Assembly (NCBI RefSeq): GCF_031846515.1
Contig: NZ_JAVRHO010000001.1
Span: forward strand, 186,001-250,000
DNA length: 64,000 nt
DNA from: Autumnicola lenta
GTDB lineage: Bacteria; Bacteroidota; Bacteroidia; Flavobacteriales; Flavobacteriaceae
Direction of reading: 5' to 3'
Part shown: in pieces, positions 35,344-44,679 of the stretch
How positions within the stretch are numbered: the stretch's first letter is position 1
Layout: each line of letters opens with the position of its first letter
Made by a program: the position numbers and the translations under genes
The notes under the pieces: model-generated
Seen by the model: only the letters and a program-made list of their open reading frames with translations
What the model was told of the DNA's origin: nothing
Database searches by the model: none

Positions 35344-35490
35344 ATAAATTGTAAATAAATTCTGTTTTCTGTAATTTCTTCTGAAGTTTTATTGAAAAAG
35401 CGTTTCTTTCACCCGAAAGACCTTCAGTTTTAATAAAATCCTAACCTTTTTCTTTGCTGCTATTCTGTATCTTAAGGAAAAAATCGGGAA

Positions 35491-36387
35491 ATGAGCTACA
35501 AACTGGAAAAACAGCAAAGCCTTGACGAAAACATTACTAGAATTGCTTCTGAAGAAATAGAGGCCTGCCTTACTTCTCTTAAAAAGGCAGAAATTCATGA
35601 AGCGGTCCACGACATTCGCAAACGCCTTAAGAAGCTCCGCGCACTTGCCAGGCTTGTAAGGGACGAGATGGGTGAGAAAAAATATAAAAAAATCAATGTT
35701 TACTTTCGGGATCTTGGAAGGGAACTCGCGCCAGTTAGAGACCTTACGGCACACATAGAAACTGTGGATATCCTGAAAGAAAGGTATGGCGATCATGTTT
35801 ATGTGAAATTTTTTGATAGCATTACACAGGAGTTGGAAAAGGAAAGAGATACGGTGACAGAAGAGCTTCAGGAAAAAGATTTTTTCTCACAACATCTTGT
35901 AGAAGAACTGCAGAATGCAAAGGAAAAACTGGAAGAATGGCCGGTAAAATCTTCAGATATTGCAGTTATCCTGCCTAGTCTTAAGAGGGTTTACGAAAAG
36001 GGAGCCAATGCCCTGGAAGAGGCTTATGCCAATCCTAATCCGGAAACTTTTCATGAATGGCGAAAAAGGGCAAAATACCTGTGGCATCACAGTGAACTGC
36101 TTCAGGACGTTTGGCCGGAACTCTTCAAAACTCTGGAGGCAGAAATTCATCTATTAGCCGATTATCTTGGTGACGACCACGATCTTATGTTGCTGGATGA
36201 AAAATTAGTGAATTCCGACTTCAACTTTAAAGATGACAAGCAAAAAGAGATGATCCACGCTTTAATAAAAGAATACAGCGACCATCTAAGGACGAATGCT
36301 GAACTGCAGGGAGCACTCATTTATGCTGAAAAACCTAAAGCCTTTAAAAATCGTATAAAAAAGTACCTGAAAATAAACTGGAACTAG
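35491..36387 (+). CDS. CHAD domain protein
   Basis: A 298-residue, highly charged helical protein. CHAD domains (conserved histidine alpha-helical domain) bind inorganic polyphosphate and are often adjacent to CYTH phosphatases. The conserved basic/histidine patches are visible: EAVHDIRKRLKKLRALARLV near the N-terminus and HEWRKRAKYLWHHSELLQ followed by DYLGDDHDLMLLD in the second half. No signal peptide. Here the downstream neighbour is a 2H phosphoesterase family protein 15 nt away rather than a CYTH enzyme. Confidence 0.88.
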   Translation: MSYKLEKQQSLDENITRIASEEIEACLTSLKKAEIHEAVHDIRKRLKKLRALARLVRDEMGEKKYKKINVYFRDLGRELAPVRDLTAHIETVDILKERYGDHVYVKFFDSITQELEKERDTVTEELQEKDFFSQHLVEELQNAKEKLEEWPVKSSDIAVILPSLKRVYEKGANALEEAYANPNPETFHEWRKRAKYLWHHSELLQDVWPELFKTLEAEIHLLADYLGDDHDLMLLDEKLVNSDFNFKDDKQKEMIHALIKEYSDHLRTNAELQGALIYAEKPKAFKNRIKKYLKINWN

Positions 36388-36402
36388 AACAACTGCACGA
36401 AA

Positions 36403-36957
36403 ATGGCAAAAACGAAGGCTCCGCTTTATTTTATCGCTCTTGTTCCTGATAATGAACTGGAAAATGAAATACGGAGGTTAAAAGAAGAGATAAAAGAAAA
36501 GTACAATTCTGAAAAAGCACTGAGATTACCTGCACATATCACGCTTCAGATTCCGTTTAAGATGGATGGGGAAAATGAAGGCGCTTTAACAGAAGCTTTG
36601 CAGGAAATAGCCGATAAAGCCAATGCTTTAAAACTACAATTATCGGGCTTTGGTAATTTTTCGGGCAGGGTAATTTATGTGAATGTATCTAACCCTTCGC
36701 CGGTCCTTCAGTTACATAAAAACATTCAGGAGGTTTTAGCTTCAACAATCTATATGGAAGATCGGGAAAAGAGTTTAGATATCCATCCGCATATTACTAT
36801 TGCCACACGTGATCTTAGCCGGAAAGAATTCAAAAATGCCTGGCCGGAATATAAGAAACGTGAATTTAGTGCTTCTTTTGTGGCCGAAAACCTTACGCTT
36901 TTTAAACATAACGGAAAAACATGGGATGTGCTGAAGGAATTCGCTTTAGGAGGGTAG
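36403..36957 (+). CDS. 2H phosphoesterase (2'-5' RNA ligase/LigT-like) protein
   Basis: A 184-residue protein with the two HxT motifs of the 2H superfamily: HITLQIPF (about residue 46) and HPHITIATRD (about 127). Such enzymes open or ligate 2'-5' phosphodiester bonds or hydrolyse cyclic phosphodiesters. Substrate unknown. It starts 15 nt after the CHAD gene; the pair may process a phosphate-rich ligand, but that is only an inference. Confidence 0.87.
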   Translation: MAKTKAPLYFIALVPDNELENEIRRLKEEIKEKYNSEKALRLPAHITLQIPFKMDGENEGALTEALQEIADKANALKLQLSGFGNFSGRVIYVNVSNPSPVLQLHKNIQEVLASTIYMEDREKSLDIHPHITIATRDLSRKEFKNAWPEYKKREFSASFVAENLTLFKHNGKTWDVLKEFALGG

Positions 36958-37040
36958 CTTCAACAAAAGAAAAACCGGACTACTTTCTGATTTTACATTT
37001 TTTAGAATATCTTAGTGACTCCACCCTTCAAAATTCAGAA

Positions 37041-37820
37041 ATGATCAAAATCATCAAACCTACCGTTGCTTTTTTCCTTTTACTGTTTACGGCAATTACC
37101 AATGCACAAGATCAGGAATTTTACCAGCTAAAAATTTACCATTTCGAGGATGAAGCGCAGGTAGAGCGAACAGATGATTATCTAAAAAATGCTTATTTAC
37201 CTGCTTTAAAAGAAACGGGAATCCAAAATATTGGAGTATTTAAACCGCGCCAGTACGAGGAAAACGACACCATTAAAAAAACTTATGTGCTTATTCCTTT
37301 TAATTCGCTGGAACAATGGAAAAATTTAAACCAGGAACTTGGACAGAATCACGACTTTCTTGAGAAAGCTGAGAATTTTATAAATTCGGCTTACGAAGAT
37401 GCACCATATCTTCGGTTCCAGTCCATCTTATTAAAAGCTTTTGAAGATATGCCGCAAATGCAGGCTTCTGCTTTAGAAGTTCCAAGGGAAGACAGGATTT
37501 ACGAGTTGCGTAGTTACGAATCTCCAACAGAAACGCTTTTTCAGAATAAGGTGGACATGTTTAATGACGGCGAAGTGGAAATTTTTGATGAACTTGGTTT
37601 TAACGCTGTTTTTTATGCGGAAGTAATTTCTGGACCAGATATGCCCAACCTTATGTACATGACCACTTTTCCCAATAAAGAAAGCCGTGACAAGCACTGG
37701 GAACAATTTGGCTCATCTGAAGGCTGGCAGGAACTCAGTTCCCGACCTGAATATCCTTCCCACAATGTTTCCCATGCAGATATTCTATTTTTGTATCCAA
37801 CTGAATATTCAGATTACTAA
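37041..37820 (+). CDS. NIPSNAP family secreted protein
   Basis: About 259 residues. The ATG at 37041 gives a good signal peptide (KPTVAFFLLLFTAI, cleavage after TNA). The longest frame starts 40 codons upstream inside the previous gene and is not used. The two halves share a NIPSNAP pattern: EFYQLKIYHFEDEAQ and RIYELRSYESPTE, each followed by the IFKPRQ/FNAVFYAEVISG type strand and NLMYMTTFPNKESRDKHW. NIPSNAP proteins lack a settled function in bacteria. 83 nt after the 2H gene. Confidence 0.85.
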   Translation: MIKIIKPTVAFFLLLFTAITNAQDQEFYQLKIYHFEDEAQVERTDDYLKNAYLPALKETGIQNIGVFKPRQYEENDTIKKTYVLIPFNSLEQWKNLNQELGQNHDFLEKAENFINSAYEDAPYLRFQSILLKAFEDMPQMQASALEVPREDRIYELRSYESPTETLFQNKVDMFNDGEVEIFDELGFNAVFYAEVISGPDMPNLMYMTTFPNKESRDKHWEQFGSSEGWQELSSRPEYPSHNVSHADILFLYPTEYSDY

Positions 37821-37836
37821 TTCCTGAGTAGCCGTT

Positions 37837-38406
37837 ATGGATGAAAGCTACGCAGCAGATCAGGAGTACGAACGTTTGGATTTCAGAAACGAGAAACCTT
37901 TTACTGAATACGAAAATTGCCATTTTAGAGGGTGCGTTCTTTCCAATCTGAATTTAGGAGAAGTTATCTTCTCGGAATGTGAATTTGAAGATTGTGATTT
38001 TAGTTCTTCCGCACTAAACGGTACTTCGTTTAGAGACTGTAACTTTAAGAATTGTAAGCTTTTAGGCTTAAGATTTGAAGAATGCAGTGATTTTCTGCTT
38101 TCCTTCAGGTTTGAAGCCTGTGATCTCAGTTTTTCTTCATTTTTTCAGCTTAAAATGAAAAAAACAAGGTTTGATAACTGCAAACTGGAGCAGGTAGAGT
38201 TTTCCGGAGCAGATTTAACCGGTGCTATCTTCACCAATGCGGACCTGAACAATGCTACTTTCCGAAATTCTATCCTCGAAGGCGCAGATTTCCGAAAATG
38301 TGAGAATATCACGATAAATCCTGAAGAGAACAGGCTTAAAAATGCCAAATTTTCACTCGAGAGCTTACCGGGCCTTCTGACCAGATACAATTTAAAAATT
38401 TCCTAA
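37837..38406 (+). CDS. Pentapeptide-repeat protein
   Basis: A 189-residue right-handed beta-helix protein. The repeat pattern A(D/N)LxX and its variants is seen as CEFEDCDFSSSALNGTSF, FEACDLSFSSF, VEFSGADLTGAIFTNADLNN and FRNSILEGADFRK. Some such proteins protect gyrase by mimicking DNA; others have unrelated roles, and nothing here decides which. Gap to the NIPSNAP gene is 16 nt. No signal peptide. Confidence 0.9.
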   Translation: MDESYAADQEYERLDFRNEKPFTEYENCHFRGCVLSNLNLGEVIFSECEFEDCDFSSSALNGTSFRDCNFKNCKLLGLRFEECSDFLLSFRFEACDLSFSSFFQLKMKKTRFDNCKLEQVEFSGADLTGAIFTNADLNNATFRNSILEGADFRKCENITINPEENRLKNAKFSLESLPGLLTRYNLKIS

Positions 38407-38515
38407 AAGTGGTATAAGTTTTATAAAATAAACCTAATGCATTAGAAAGTTTGCAAAGCCTTGCGTAACATTGTTGGCCGTATCCTTCAACAAAAACGAA
38501 ATAATAAAAACAGGT

Positions 38516-39136
38516 GTGAGCGAAAAGATAAAAATTAAGAAAACAGAAGTATTATCAAACAGATGGGCTTTATTAAACGAAATAACCTATGATTTCCAGA
38601 GAAGGGACGGCTCCTGGGAAATACAGAACAGGGAAGCCTATGACCGGGGTGACGGCGCCTGTATACTTCTATACAACAGGTGCACAAAAAAAGTAATCCT
38701 CACCAGGCAATTCCGTTTACCAACTTATCTGAACAACAATCCCGGCGGCATGATGATAGAGGCCTGTGCCGGATTACTGGATAAAGATTATCCGGAAAAA
38801 TGCGTCATTAAAGAGACTGAAGAGGAAACAGGCTACAGAATTCCCAAAGCGCAAAAAATCTTTGATTCTTATATGTCGCCAGGATCTGTCACAGAACTTA
38901 TTCATTTCTTTATTGGAGAATATTCAGAAGACATGAAGGTGAGTGAAGGCGGTGGGCTGCAGGAAGAGCAGGAAGATATTGAAGTATTGGAAATGGATTT
39001 TGAGGATGCCTATGCTAAAATAGCGAAAGGAGAAATTAAAGACGGCAAAACCATTATGCTCCTGCAGCATATAAAAATTCATAATATCATAAGCGCTCCT
39101 GCCAAGACCAAAGTGGTTGAGGAAGAAGAGAGCTAA
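38516..39136 (+). CDS. nudK: NUDIX hydrolase of the NudK (GDP-mannose pyrophosphatase) type
   Basis: About 206 residues. GTG 38516 (MSEKIKIKKTEV) is preferred over a TTG 15 codons upstream. The C-terminal SYMSPGSVTELIHFFIGEYS and IAKGEIKDGKTIMLLQ follow E. coli NudK closely, and GGMMIEACAGLLDKD leads into the Nudix box. In the box, E. coli has DNDEPE; here it is DKDYPE, so the first box Glu is replaced by Tyr, while KETEEETGY is kept. The Glu change may lower metal binding. NudK hydrolyses GDP-mannose in E. coli; inferred here. No mannose genes adjacent. Confidence 0.85.
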   Translation: MSEKIKIKKTEVLSNRWALLNEITYDFQRRDGSWEIQNREAYDRGDGACILLYNRCTKKVILTRQFRLPTYLNNNPGGMMIEACAGLLDKDYPEKCVIKETEEETGYRIPKAQKIFDSYMSPGSVTELIHFFIGEYSEDMKVSEGGGLQEEQEDIEVLEMDFEDAYAKIAKGEIKDGKTIMLLQHIKIHNIISAPAKTKVVEEEES

Positions 39137-39213
39137 TCCTCTGATGCTGCTTTAACGAATTCTTAAACATGAAGACTTAGTTCTTTTGTATCTTCATAAA
39201 AAATCAGATTAAA

Positions 39214-40299
39214 ATGTCCAAAGGCAAAAAGTTTCTCCTGTATCCCACGATAATTGTTGTAGGATTATATTTTTTATTTCTTGGACTTTCAAAGGGGGAA
39301 GGCTTTTTATCTCCCTTCATAACTGCCGTTATCCTTTCACTCTTAATGCTCCCTCTGGCCAGAATCATGGAGCGCAAAATTAGCCGGTCTGCGGCATCTT
39401 TAATAAGCGCCTTCCTTATTTTTCTTGTTTCTGTTGGATTTCTTGCGTTAGTTTCTTTTCAACTTAAAAACTTCGTAGAGCAGTGGCCGGATATTAAGAA
39501 AACCATGAAACCCAAGATTGAGCAGTTAAAGGATTTTGCACAAAAAAACACTCCTTTAAATGAGGAGCAACTTCAGATATCAGATTCTAGAAGTACTTCT
39601 AAAAACACTGATATTCCTATTGTAGGAGGTTCTGGAGAAAATTCAGGAAAAAAAGCAGCCAGTTTTCTTGGTACGCTAACGGGAGCCATTGGTAATTACC
39701 TACTTACCTTTATTTATATTTTCTTTCTTCTTAACTACAGGCATAAACTGAATGAGTTTATTCTGCATTTATTTCCCGAGGAAAAGCGACAGAAAGTAAA
39801 GAAAGTTGTTGGTAAGTGTACGGAAATTGCACCCCAATACCTGGTTGGAAGATTAATGCTTATTGCCTTCCTTGCCATTTTGTACGCTGTAGGTTTAGGA
39901 ATATCAGGAGTTAATAATTTTGTATTAGTAAGTATTATTGCTGCATTTTTAAGTCTAATCCCTTACATAGGAAATATGATAGGGCTCGCCATGGCCATGG
40001 CTTTTGGTTATCTTACCTCGGGAGAAACCGGAGTTCTAATTGGAGTGTTAATTACCTTTGGAATTGCACAATTTCTGGAAAGTTATGTGCTGGAACCTTA
40101 CGTAGTTGGCGATCGTGTAAATCTCCACCCTTTTGTTGTAATTCTCGTTGTAGTAATTGGCAACTTGATGTGGGGAGTTGTAGGAATGGTATTGGCCATC
40201 CCGATTATGGCGATTATCACCGTAATTTTGCTTCATGTCCCTGCTCTAAAACCCTACGGAATTCTACTCAGCAAGGAATCTTTTCCAAAGGATCAATAG
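39214..40299 (+). CDS. AI-2E family transporter (PerM-like membrane protein)
   Basis: A 361-residue protein with about eight hydrophobic segments and the AI-2E (PF01594) pattern, including the soluble stretch between the third and fourth segments (residues ~95-150) and the C-terminal LIPYIGNMIGL and VYLEPYVVGDRV-like ESYVLEPYVVGDRVNLHP. Members export or import small molecules such as autoinducer-2, but many are unassigned. Same direction as its neighbours, with 77 nt to the NudK gene and 81 nt to CDF. Confidence 0.88.
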   Translation: MSKGKKFLLYPTIIVVGLYFLFLGLSKGEGFLSPFITAVILSLLMLPLARIMERKISRSAASLISAFLIFLVSVGFLALVSFQLKNFVEQWPDIKKTMKPKIEQLKDFAQKNTPLNEEQLQISDSRSTSKNTDIPIVGGSGENSGKKAASFLGTLTGAIGNYLLTFIYIFFLLNYRHKLNEFILHLFPEEKRQKVKKVVGKCTEIAPQYLVGRLMLIAFLAILYAVGLGISGVNNFVLVSIIAAFLSLIPYIGNMIGLAMAMAFGYLTSGETGVLIGVLITFGIAQFLESYVLEPYVVGDRVNLHPFVVILVVVIGNLMWGVVGMVLAIPIMAIITVILLHVPALKPYGILLSKESFPKDQ

Positions 40300-40380
40300 C
40301 GCAGTTTCTGCTAATATGAGAAGCATTTTTCCTGTTGATTTATGTAACTTGCGCCAAAATTTACTACACTTTTTTGGCAG

Positions 40381-41268
40381 ATGGAAAGCAAAAAACAAGT
40401 AGCAATAAGGACTACATATCTCAGTATACTGGGGAATGTTCTGCTGGCCCTTGCCAAAGGTATTACAGGAATATTCGGGAATTCTTATGCTCTTATTGCA
40501 GATGCAATAGAATCTACTACAGACGTCTTTTCTTCTGTTTTAGTGCTTTTCGGGATAAGATACTCTACCAAGCCGGCAGACGAAAATCATCCCTACGGCC
40601 ATGGAAAAGCCGAGCCGCTAATCACCTTTGCAGTAGTCGGATTTTTATTAGTTTCTGCTACCATTATTGCTTATGAAAGCATTATTAACATCCAGACACC
40701 GCATAAAATCCCGGAAAAATATACACTTATAGTTCTGGGAATTATTGTAATCATTAAAGAACTTTTTTATCGTTTTGTTTCAAAAAGAAGTGACACTACC
40801 AACAGTACTTCCCTTAAAGCCGATGCCTGGCACCACCGCAGCGATGCAATTACTTCCCTTATGGCATTTGTTGGAATTTCCATCGCCGTTTATATGGGCA
40901 AAGGTTACGAAACTGCAGATGACTGGGCGGCTTTATTAGCTTCAGGATTTATTGTTTACAATGCGTTTCTGATTTTTCGTCCTGCTCTAAGCGAAATTAT
41001 GGATGAGCATCTCTATGATGATTTTATTGAAGAGATCAGGACGATTTCAGACTCTGTGGACGGTGTCATAGCTATTGAAAAGTGTTTTGTGAGAAAAGCC
41101 GGATTATTTTTCCATATTGATCTTCATCTTATTGTGAAAGGAGATATTACAGTTACTAAAGGTCATGCTATTGCTCATAACCTAAAAAGTGAATTACAGG
41201 AAAAATTTCCTGAAATTTCTGATGTGCTTATCCACGTGGAACCAGATCAACAATATGTGTTGAAGTAG
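40381..41268 (+). CDS. Cation diffusion facilitator (CDF) transporter
   Basis: A 295-residue CDF protein with six hydrophobic segments. The metal-site motifs are visible: LIADAIESTTDVFSSVL, HPYGHGKAEP and DAWHHRSDAITSLMAF, and the C-terminal cytoplasmic domain carries FHIDLHLIVKGDITVTKGHAI. It exports divalent cations such as Zn, Fe or Mn; which is not decided here. Last gene of the co-directional 35.5-41.3 kb group. Confidence 0.92.
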   Translation: MESKKQVAIRTTYLSILGNVLLALAKGITGIFGNSYALIADAIESTTDVFSSVLVLFGIRYSTKPADENHPYGHGKAEPLITFAVVGFLLVSATIIAYESIINIQTPHKIPEKYTLIVLGIIVIIKELFYRFVSKRSDTTNSTSLKADAWHHRSDAITSLMAFVGISIAVYMGKGYETADDWAALLASGFIVYNAFLIFRPALSEIMDEHLYDDFIEEIRTISDSVDGVIAIEKCFVRKAGLFFHIDLHLIVKGDITVTKGHAIAHNLKSELQEKFPEISDVLIHVEPDQQYVLK

Positions 41269-41473
41269 CGGGAACTTCAACTCTCTGGCCGAAACAACAG
41301 CATTGATTTCATAATTCAGAAGTAACATAAGTCTGTTTTTCTTCATTTCTCTTTTCAGCTTTATGATTATTTGCCGGTTTTCCAGTCAAATTGAGAACTA
41401 TAACATAATTTAAAATCTTGTTGGGAGAGATACGAAAAAATCTTTGCTATATTAAAAACAAAAAATTATAGTA

Positions 41474-41830
41474 ATGAAAAAGTATATAGTTTCCCTATTG
41501 GCAACTCTCTTCCTGGTTTGCAGCTTTTCCTGCAGCGACGACGATGATGCAACTGAAGATATAATGCGATATGACCTTGTCGTCAGGAACGAAACTGAAG
41601 AGGAGATTATCATATATGTAAACAATACGACGGATACACGCGGGTTTGTGAACAATGGAATAATTAATACAGGGGAAGAAAAAGTCGTTCATGATCTGGA
41701 AGCTGAAGCACCGTATCTTTTAAGAGCTGTAAATAATGGAGAAAATCTTGATGATTTTTTCTTTGAACTTCCTTTTTCATATGATAATTCAGAAGAACAC
41801 ACTGTCATTATTAACTCTCCGCAGCTTTAG
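41474..41830 (+). CDS. Small lipoprotein of unknown function
   Basis: A 118-residue protein with a lipoprotein signal (FLVCSFSC, then SDDDDATED). The acidic run after the Cys resembles a surface-export signal. The mature part has VVRNETEEEIIIYVNNT, suggesting a small beta-sandwich; not recognised. A possible promoter with TTG (41418) and AATCTTTG (41439) is upstream. Single gene. Confidence 0.7.
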   Translation: MKKYIVSLLATLFLVCSFSCSDDDDATEDIMRYDLVVRNETEEEIIIYVNNTTDTRGFVNNGIINTGEEKVVHDLEAEAPYLLRAVNNGENLDDFFFELPFSYDNSEEHTVIINSPQL

Positions 41831-42005
41831 AGTTTATCAAAAATTACAGGCTAACAGATGAGATAGCTGTTGTTTGACTTTAATGATATCGTTAGCAAGT
41901 GCCCCTGATCTCAACCTTAGATCAGTTGTTTTCCAAAACTGAGGTTAAAAACTTACCTGTAGTAGTAATTTATATTAATTTGGCTTAAGAACCATCACAT
42001 AGCCT

Positions 42006-43871
42006 ATGCTATATTTATTACATCAACCGGAAGATCAGGAACAGGTAAAAGAAGAAATTTTACCACTACTTGAATCTGTAGAGGTCAAGACCGTAACTTA
42101 TCCTCCGACGGAGCTGTCTCCCCTGGAAAATGATATAATTTGTTGCTATCTTAACAGTGAAGATCTACGTGACTTCCTGCCACAGGCATCCAAAAACGAA
42201 TGGAAAGTGGGGATACTTCCACATCCCGAAAACACACATACAATAAAAGGTCTGGGCCTGTCCAGCGATCTTGGAACAGCAATAGAAGAAATTGTAGAGA
42301 CGGGAGAAACAAGACATTTAGACATGCTTTTCTGCAATGATATCCCGGTGTTTCAGTCGGTGAACATTGGTAATGTCTTTATTTTCTCAAAAGATAATAA
42401 TTCGAATAATTTCTTTTCTGAAGTATATTCTTTTCTAAAAAATATCCGGAGGCTTTCTTCGCTTTCCCACCAGGCTTTTACGATAAGTGCTGGAGAAGAG
42501 AAAATAATAAGTACTTCTGCCCTCGGCATCATCGTGGTAGAACATCCGCTGGGTTCGGTAGTAGCCAAACGCTTAATCTCTGAGAACGCAATGAATGACG
42601 GGTTATTTAACACTCTTGTTCTTAGCCCTCAAAATCTCCTGGAACTTTTATGGTTCTTATTCCGGAGCCTGATTCCCCTTCAAAAAAAACTTAGCAACTT
42701 ACCTCCTTTTATAGGACATCTGCGGACTGCAGAATTGAAAATTGACAACCCTGCTCCGGTGGAATTTACGCTCGATGGCAAGAAAGAGGAAGCTAAGGAA
42801 ATAGTATTTAGAATCCAGCAGGAAGCCCTGTGTATACAGCAAGCAAGTATTTACTGTACCACCAAAGATGGACCTGAACAAAAAAAGAGTTTAAAAACAG
42901 AAGGCTTACCCACAGGAGAAAAACGGAAAGAATTATCAAAAAGAACAATTCCAATCCTCCCCAGAGCAACAGCTGAAGAATTCCAGGACCTTTTTAAAGT
43001 TTTACGTGAAAACTCCAGAACTACATCTATATACGTAGTGATGATGATTCTCTCTACGCTAATTGCCACCTTTGGACTTTTTGCAGATTCCTCTCCTGTA
43101 ATTATAGGCGCAATGATCCTGGCTCCTATTATCGCCCCCATTGTTTCATTTTCTATGGGAATGGTAAGGTATGATACCCGTATGCTGAAACAGGGAATAC
43201 TTACCATTTTAATAGGTACAGGTGTGTCCTTATTATTTGCCGCAACAGTCAGCATTACAGTTCCGTTAAAGATCACTACTTCTGAAATTGCTGCCCGTCT
43301 CTCTCCTACCCTCTTAGATATGGGTATTGCAGTTGCCTCTGGTATTGCCGCAGCCTACGCCCATGCTAAAGAAGGAATAGCGAAAAGTCTTGCCGGAGTC
43401 GCAATTGCAGTTGCACTTGTCCCACCTTTAGCAGTAGCGGGAATTGGTGTGGGCTGGTGGGATTGGGAAGTTTTTTCAGGTGCTTTTTTACTTTACCTTA
43501 CTAATCTTGCAGGAATTATAATGTTTGCCGGAATAACTTTTCTTGTACTTGGTTTTGCTCCTTTTAAAAAAGCGCGAATGGGCCTTGTCTACACCTTAAT
43601 AGTTATTGGGCTGGTGATGGTCCCCCTTTCCCTTTCTTTTAACCGAATAAAAAAAGAAGCTAATATTACTCAAAAGCTGGAAGGAACCACAGTGAATGAT
43701 GTGGTGGTAAGGGATGTAAGAGTAAGGTTTTCTGATACCTTACGTGTTTCCCTCACCCTGGTAAATTCGGAGACACTAAAAAGCGATGAAATAAGGAAAA
43801 TAAAAACAAAGATTGAAGATGAGATTGGGGAACCTATCAATCTGGAAGTGCTATCGGCCAGAGGTTTCTGA
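42006..43871 (+). CDS. DUF389 membrane protein with degenerate diacylglycerol-kinase-like N-terminus
   Basis: A 621-residue two-part protein. Residues ~1-285 follow the diacylglycerol/lipid kinase (YegS-like) fold pattern: VGILPHPENTHTIKGLGL aligns with the ILPLGTANDFA region, NDGLFNTLVLSPQNLLELL and VEFTLDGKKEEAK with the C-terminal lobe, but the GGDGT nucleotide motif is absent (the position reads YLNSED). Residues ~320-560 are a DUF389 membrane domain (TSIYVVMMILSTLIATFGL, VIIGAMILAPIIAPIV, with about seven segments). The usual Bacteroidota DUF389 protein is shorter. The fused kinase-like part may bind a lipid or lack activity altogether (inference). Single gene. Confidence 0.85.
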   Translation: MLYLLHQPEDQEQVKEEILPLLESVEVKTVTYPPTELSPLENDIICCYLNSEDLRDFLPQASKNEWKVGILPHPENTHTIKGLGLSSDLGTAIEEIVETGETRHLDMLFCNDIPVFQSVNIGNVFIFSKDNNSNNFFSEVYSFLKNIRRLSSLSHQAFTISAGEEKIISTSALGIIVVEHPLGSVVAKRLISENAMNDGLFNTLVLSPQNLLELLWFLFRSLIPLQKKLSNLPPFIGHLRTAELKIDNPAPVEFTLDGKKEEAKEIVFRIQQEALCIQQASIYCTTKDGPEQKKSLKTEGLPTGEKRKELSKRTIPILPRATAEEFQDLFKVLRENSRTTSIYVVMMILSTLIATFGLFADSSPVIIGAMILAPIIAPIVSFSMGMVRYDTRMLKQGILTILIGTGVSLLFAATVSITVPLKITTSEIAARLSPTLLDMGIAVASGIAAAYAHAKEGIAKSLAGVAIAVALVPPLAVAGIGVGWWDWEVFSGAFLLYLTNLAGIIMFAGITFLVLGFAPFKKARMGLVYTLIVIGLVMVPLSLSFNRIKKEANITQKLEGTTVNDVVVRDVRVRFSDTLRVSLTLVNSETLKSDEIRKIKTKIEDEIGEPINLEVLSARGF

Positions 43872-44072
43872 TATTTCAAAACAACAGTATCCTCGTATTA
43901 ATTTTCTGCAAAAAAAAAGATTTGATTATTTAAAGTGAAGAAAATGACTACAAAAAAGGCTCATTCATTGTTAATTTCTTAAAAAAAAGGGGAATTATCG
44001 TCTGTTTTGCTTTTGAGCCGACTCACATTTTTATATGTTTGAAAAAATTGAAATAATTAAAGAGACTAAATT

Positions 44073-44552
44073 ATGCTTAAAATGAAAAAAATTGCAAGCC
44101 TACTCGTATTTATCGCACTTATTGGTTCTATGAATGCCATTGCACAGACCCAGCCAATGCCGCAACAGCAAAAAGTGGAAGTAGATGTTGATAACGAAGA
44201 GCTTGCTAAATTTGCAGAAGCTTATCAGGGCCTAAGGATGGTAAACCAGGAAGCTCAGCAAAAGATGGTGAAGGTGGTAGAAAGTGAAGGATTTGAAATA
44301 CAACGTTTTAATGAAATGTACCAGACTTCTATGAATCCTAACGAAGAACTGGATGCAAGCGCAGACGAAATGGAAAAGTACAAAGCGATTGTTCAGAAAA
44401 TCGAAGGAATGCAAGGTGAGTTTCAGGAAAGAATGGAAGAAGTAATTACAGAGCAGGGCTTTACCATGGAAAGATATGAAAAACTGGCTATGGCATTACA
44501 AACAAATCCTGAGATGCAACAAAGAATGCAGGAAATGTTACAGGGTCAATAA
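44073..44552 (+). CDS. DUF4168 secreted protein
   Basis: A 159-residue protein with a signal peptide (KKIASLLVFIALIG, cleavage near AIA-QTQ). The mature part is helical and Gln/Glu-rich, with two related segments (ELAKFAEAYQGLRMVNQEAQ and KYKAIVQKIEGMQGEFQERM) each followed by a F(E/T)xxRxxxM helix, as in DUF4168. Function unknown. An alternative ATG three codons downstream (44082) gives a more usual n-region. Single gene. Confidence 0.85.
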   Translation: MLKMKKIASLLVFIALIGSMNAIAQTQPMPQQQKVEVDVDNEELAKFAEAYQGLRMVNQEAQQKMVKVVESEGFEIQRFNEMYQTSMNPNEELDASADEMEKYKAIVQKIEGMQGEFQERMEEVITEQGFTMERYEKLAMALQTNPEMQQRMQEMLQGQ

Positions 44553-44649
44553 TTGTACAACATATTCAAATGACCATTTTTACCTGAAGCCTCAGATAAA
44601 AAATTTTAATAAAAAATTTATAAATAAGTGGTTTTTCGATAATTATATT

Positions 44650-44657
44650 TATCTTTG
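44650..44657 (+). promoter_or_regulatory. -7 box (TATCTTTG) of the cold-shock gene
   Basis: Exact TAnnTTTG match 22 nt before the ATG; -33 element not clear. Confidence 0.45.
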
Positions 44658-44679
44658 ACCAAATTAAATTTAAGTTATA

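Larger units (their letters stand above)
35108..35490. other. Intergenic region holding the second lysA-end repeat
   Basis: 383 nt. It contains the second repeat copy (35145-35343) with a 3'-truncated lysA tail that lacks a start, the palindrome at 35268-35338, and ~150 nt before the CHAD gene in which I see no ORF or box. Confidence 0.5.

Noticed and set aside
36921..37040. Upstream start for the NIPSNAP gene overlapping the 2H gene
   Set aside because: A signal peptide begins at the ATG at 37041 and the extension runs through the end of the preceding gene.
42851..43276. 141-codon antisense frame over the DUF389 gene
   Set aside because: Overlaps an intact membrane-protein gene and has no motif of its own.
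43944..43982. Tiny 12-codon frame in the gap before DUF4168
   Set aside because: Too short, no support in sequence.
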